This document shows positions 6,765 through 7,646 of a stretch of 7,646 nt of DNA, piece by piece. The notes below the pieces were generated by a model. That model saw only the letters and a program-made list of their open reading frames with translations, ran no database searches and was not told where the DNA came from. The translations under genes and the position numbers were made by a program. Source of the stretch: JBBRXJ01 sp038248505 (GTDB lineage Bacteria > Bacteroidota > Bacteroidia > Bacteroidales > JBBRXJ01); NCBI GenBank assembly GCA_038248505.1, contig JBBRXJ010000108.1, positions 1-7,646 on the forward strand, read 5' to 3'. Each line of letters starts with the position of its first letter. Position 1 is the first letter of the stretch.

Positions 6765-6824
6765 TTTTTAATTGCATGTGCCTCTAATAAACAGCTTCTG
6801 AACCGCGGCTAACTCCTATCTTTA
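6765..6824. other. Convergent intergenic gap without a clear terminator
   Basis: Sixty bases separate the stop codons of the converging HD-domain and T9SS cargo genes. A terminator would be expected here, but I see no strong stem with a T tract on either strand. The only marked symmetries are CAGCTTCTG (3-base arms) and the CCGCGG palindrome, the most GC-rich spot nearby. Termination may be Rho-dependent or overlap the coding ends. Confidence 0.5.
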
Positions 6825-7646
6825 TTACTCAACTACCAATTTTTGAGTTAAAGTTCCATTGAGTTTTATTAGATATATTCCTGTTGAAAGATCGCTTACA
6901 TCTATTTGAATTGTTCTCTTTTGATTCTCAATTAAATTGTCTTCAATTACCGATTTCATTATACGTCCTTGTAAATCATAAATTGATACCTCTGCTGTTT
7001 TTGAATTTCGTACAACAAAATCTATTGAAACCTTATCATTACTGGGATTAGGATAAGGTTCTGAAATGTAATTTATCGACTTGTCTTCATTTAATTCTTT
7101 GTTTGCAGTAATTAATTTCCATTCTTTATAGATGAATTTTGCTGTTGCCGTGTCACATAATATTTTAACTTCATGGTTGTTTGATTTTAATGAAAGATTG
7201 CCATCACACCATTTTGCATCAACAATTTTATCACCATAAACAACCTCATATAAATTCCATGTATTATAATTGTTTGCAATACCATCATACCAAACTTTAG
7301 GATAATTTCCTGCAACACTTATTGGAGTTACAATGCAGGAGTTACTCATGTAATTGTATGTATTAGTTGCTTGCCATTCCATTTTTAATGTTCTTCCTAA
7401 TGTGGATATATATTGCAATTGATTACTTGCTGGTGATGTAAGGTTTGCAATATTATTTTTTACTTGAGTTTTAAAAGATGAATAACTTACATGTTCGTCT
7501 TTTGTGCCAACTTCAAGTATTAGCCCCGACAAGTTGCTTGCCGTATAAGCCCATTTGTATTGAGTATAAACCGTATGGAAATTTGCTGTTGCAGTTACAC
7601 CCGTTGTGCCTTCGTGCAACGCTTGACGAGGTAAATCTTCAATCGA
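6825..7646 (-). CDS. Secreted protein with T9SS sorting domain (N-terminal part outside the window)
   Basis: The frame is open from the right edge to TAA at 6825, giving 273 visible residues. A TTG at 7619 could be taken as a start, but the frame continues without a stop through it to the edge, and a T9SS cargo should begin with a signal peptide, so the gene must extend beyond 7646. The last 80 or so residues are a type A T9SS sorting domain: YPNPSND, then SIYDLQGRI, LSTGIYLIKL and the end KLVVE. The protein should be exported by Sec, then moved across the outer membrane by the Por/Gld system, with the tail cleaved and the product released or anchored. The preceding 190 or so visible residues are rich in Asn, Thr, Ser, Tyr and Trp with two close Cys (in KWCDG and ILCDT). 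I do not recognise that domain, so the enzymatic or binding role is unknown. Confidence 0.85.
   Translation of the reverse strand, partial: SIEDLPRQALHEGTTGVTATANFHTVYTQYKWAYTASNLSGLILEVGTKDEHVSYSSFKTQVKNNIANLTSPASNQLQYISTLGRTLKMEWQATNTYNYMSNSCIVTPISVAGNYPKVWYDGIANNYNTWNLYEVVYGDKIVDAKWCDGNLSLKSNNHEVKILCDTATAKFIYKEWKLITANKELNEDKSINYISEPYPNPSNDKVSIDFVVRNSKTAEVSIYDLQGRIMKSVIEDNLIENQKRTIQIDVSDLSTGIYLIKLNGTLTQKLVVE
6828..7070 (-). other. T9SS type A C-terminal sorting domain (region of the CDS)
   Basis: This stretch encodes the sorting tail, with the order expected for the Por secretion tail family: a PNP motif at the start of the fold, a central IYDLQGR strand, an LSTGIYLIKL strand and a terminal KLVVE. 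The domain directs passage through the T9SS translocon and is normally removed. It is the strongest taxonomic marker in the window, since T9SS is largely confined to Bacteroidota and relatives. Confidence 0.9.

Noticed and set aside
6797..6816. Short string with CCGCGG and GCTAACTCC recalling the 16S rRNA 530 loop region
   Set aside because: The two pieces are in the wrong order and too short; nothing else of a ribosomal RNA is present.
6765..6824. Bidirectional intrinsic terminator between the converging genes
   Set aside because: No stem of useful length followed by a T tract was found on either strand.
7617..7619. TTG as the start codon of the T9SS cargo gene
   Set aside because: The frame stays open upstream to the edge of the window, there is no signal peptide after this TTG, and cargo proteins need one.
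1..7646. CRISPR array, tRNA gene, insertion sequence or phage genes
   Set aside because: No spaced repeats, cloverleaf, transposase or phage motif was seen; the genes look chromosomal and similar in base composition.

Overview
This AT-rich window most likely comes from a member of the phylum Bacteroidota. Three observations support this: a protein ending in a type IX secretion (T9SS) C-terminal sorting domain; start codons preceded by A-rich leaders with no Shine-Dalgarno sequence; and a near-consensus Bacteroidota -7 box (TAnnTTTG) just upstream of one gene. The genus cannot be read from the sequence.

Layout. Positions 1-4270 hold three minus-strand genes that read from right to left and probably form one operon: a small Nudix hydrolase (4270 to 3815), a polytopic membrane protein with C-terminal TPR repeats (3749 to 1845), and a second, divergent member of the same architecture (1838, running off the left edge). 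The two TPR proteins share a conserved series of motifs typical of GT-C fold glycosyltransferases of the PMT/TMTC type: an Asp pair in the first outer loop, a (Y/H)RP/HPL motif, HxIHxE, LLSK, and a D/E-R-x-x-Y-x-PS-x-G motif. They look like paralogues that each attach a lipid-linked sugar to protein on the outer face of the inner membrane, but the substrate is unknown. A 430-base intergenic region (4271-4700) separates this operon from a divergent plus-strand gene (4701-6764), a full-length PgpH-like 7TM-HD protein, predicted to hydrolyse cyclic di-AMP. A convergent minus-strand gene (6825 to the right edge) encodes the C-terminal part of a secreted protein with a T9SS sorting tail.

How they may fit together. 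The window combines envelope functions (probable extracytoplasmic protein glycosylation, a T9SS cargo protein) with nucleotide metabolism and signalling (ADP-ribose-type Nudix hydrolase, c-di-AMP phosphodiesterase). Apart from the tight coupling of the two TPR proteins, the sequence does not prove a shared pathway. The divergent intergenic region is the least ordinary part: it holds candidate promoters in both directions, a near-perfect direct repeat with an 18-base period, a 19-base inverted repeat, and a bulged hairpin just ahead of the Nudix start.
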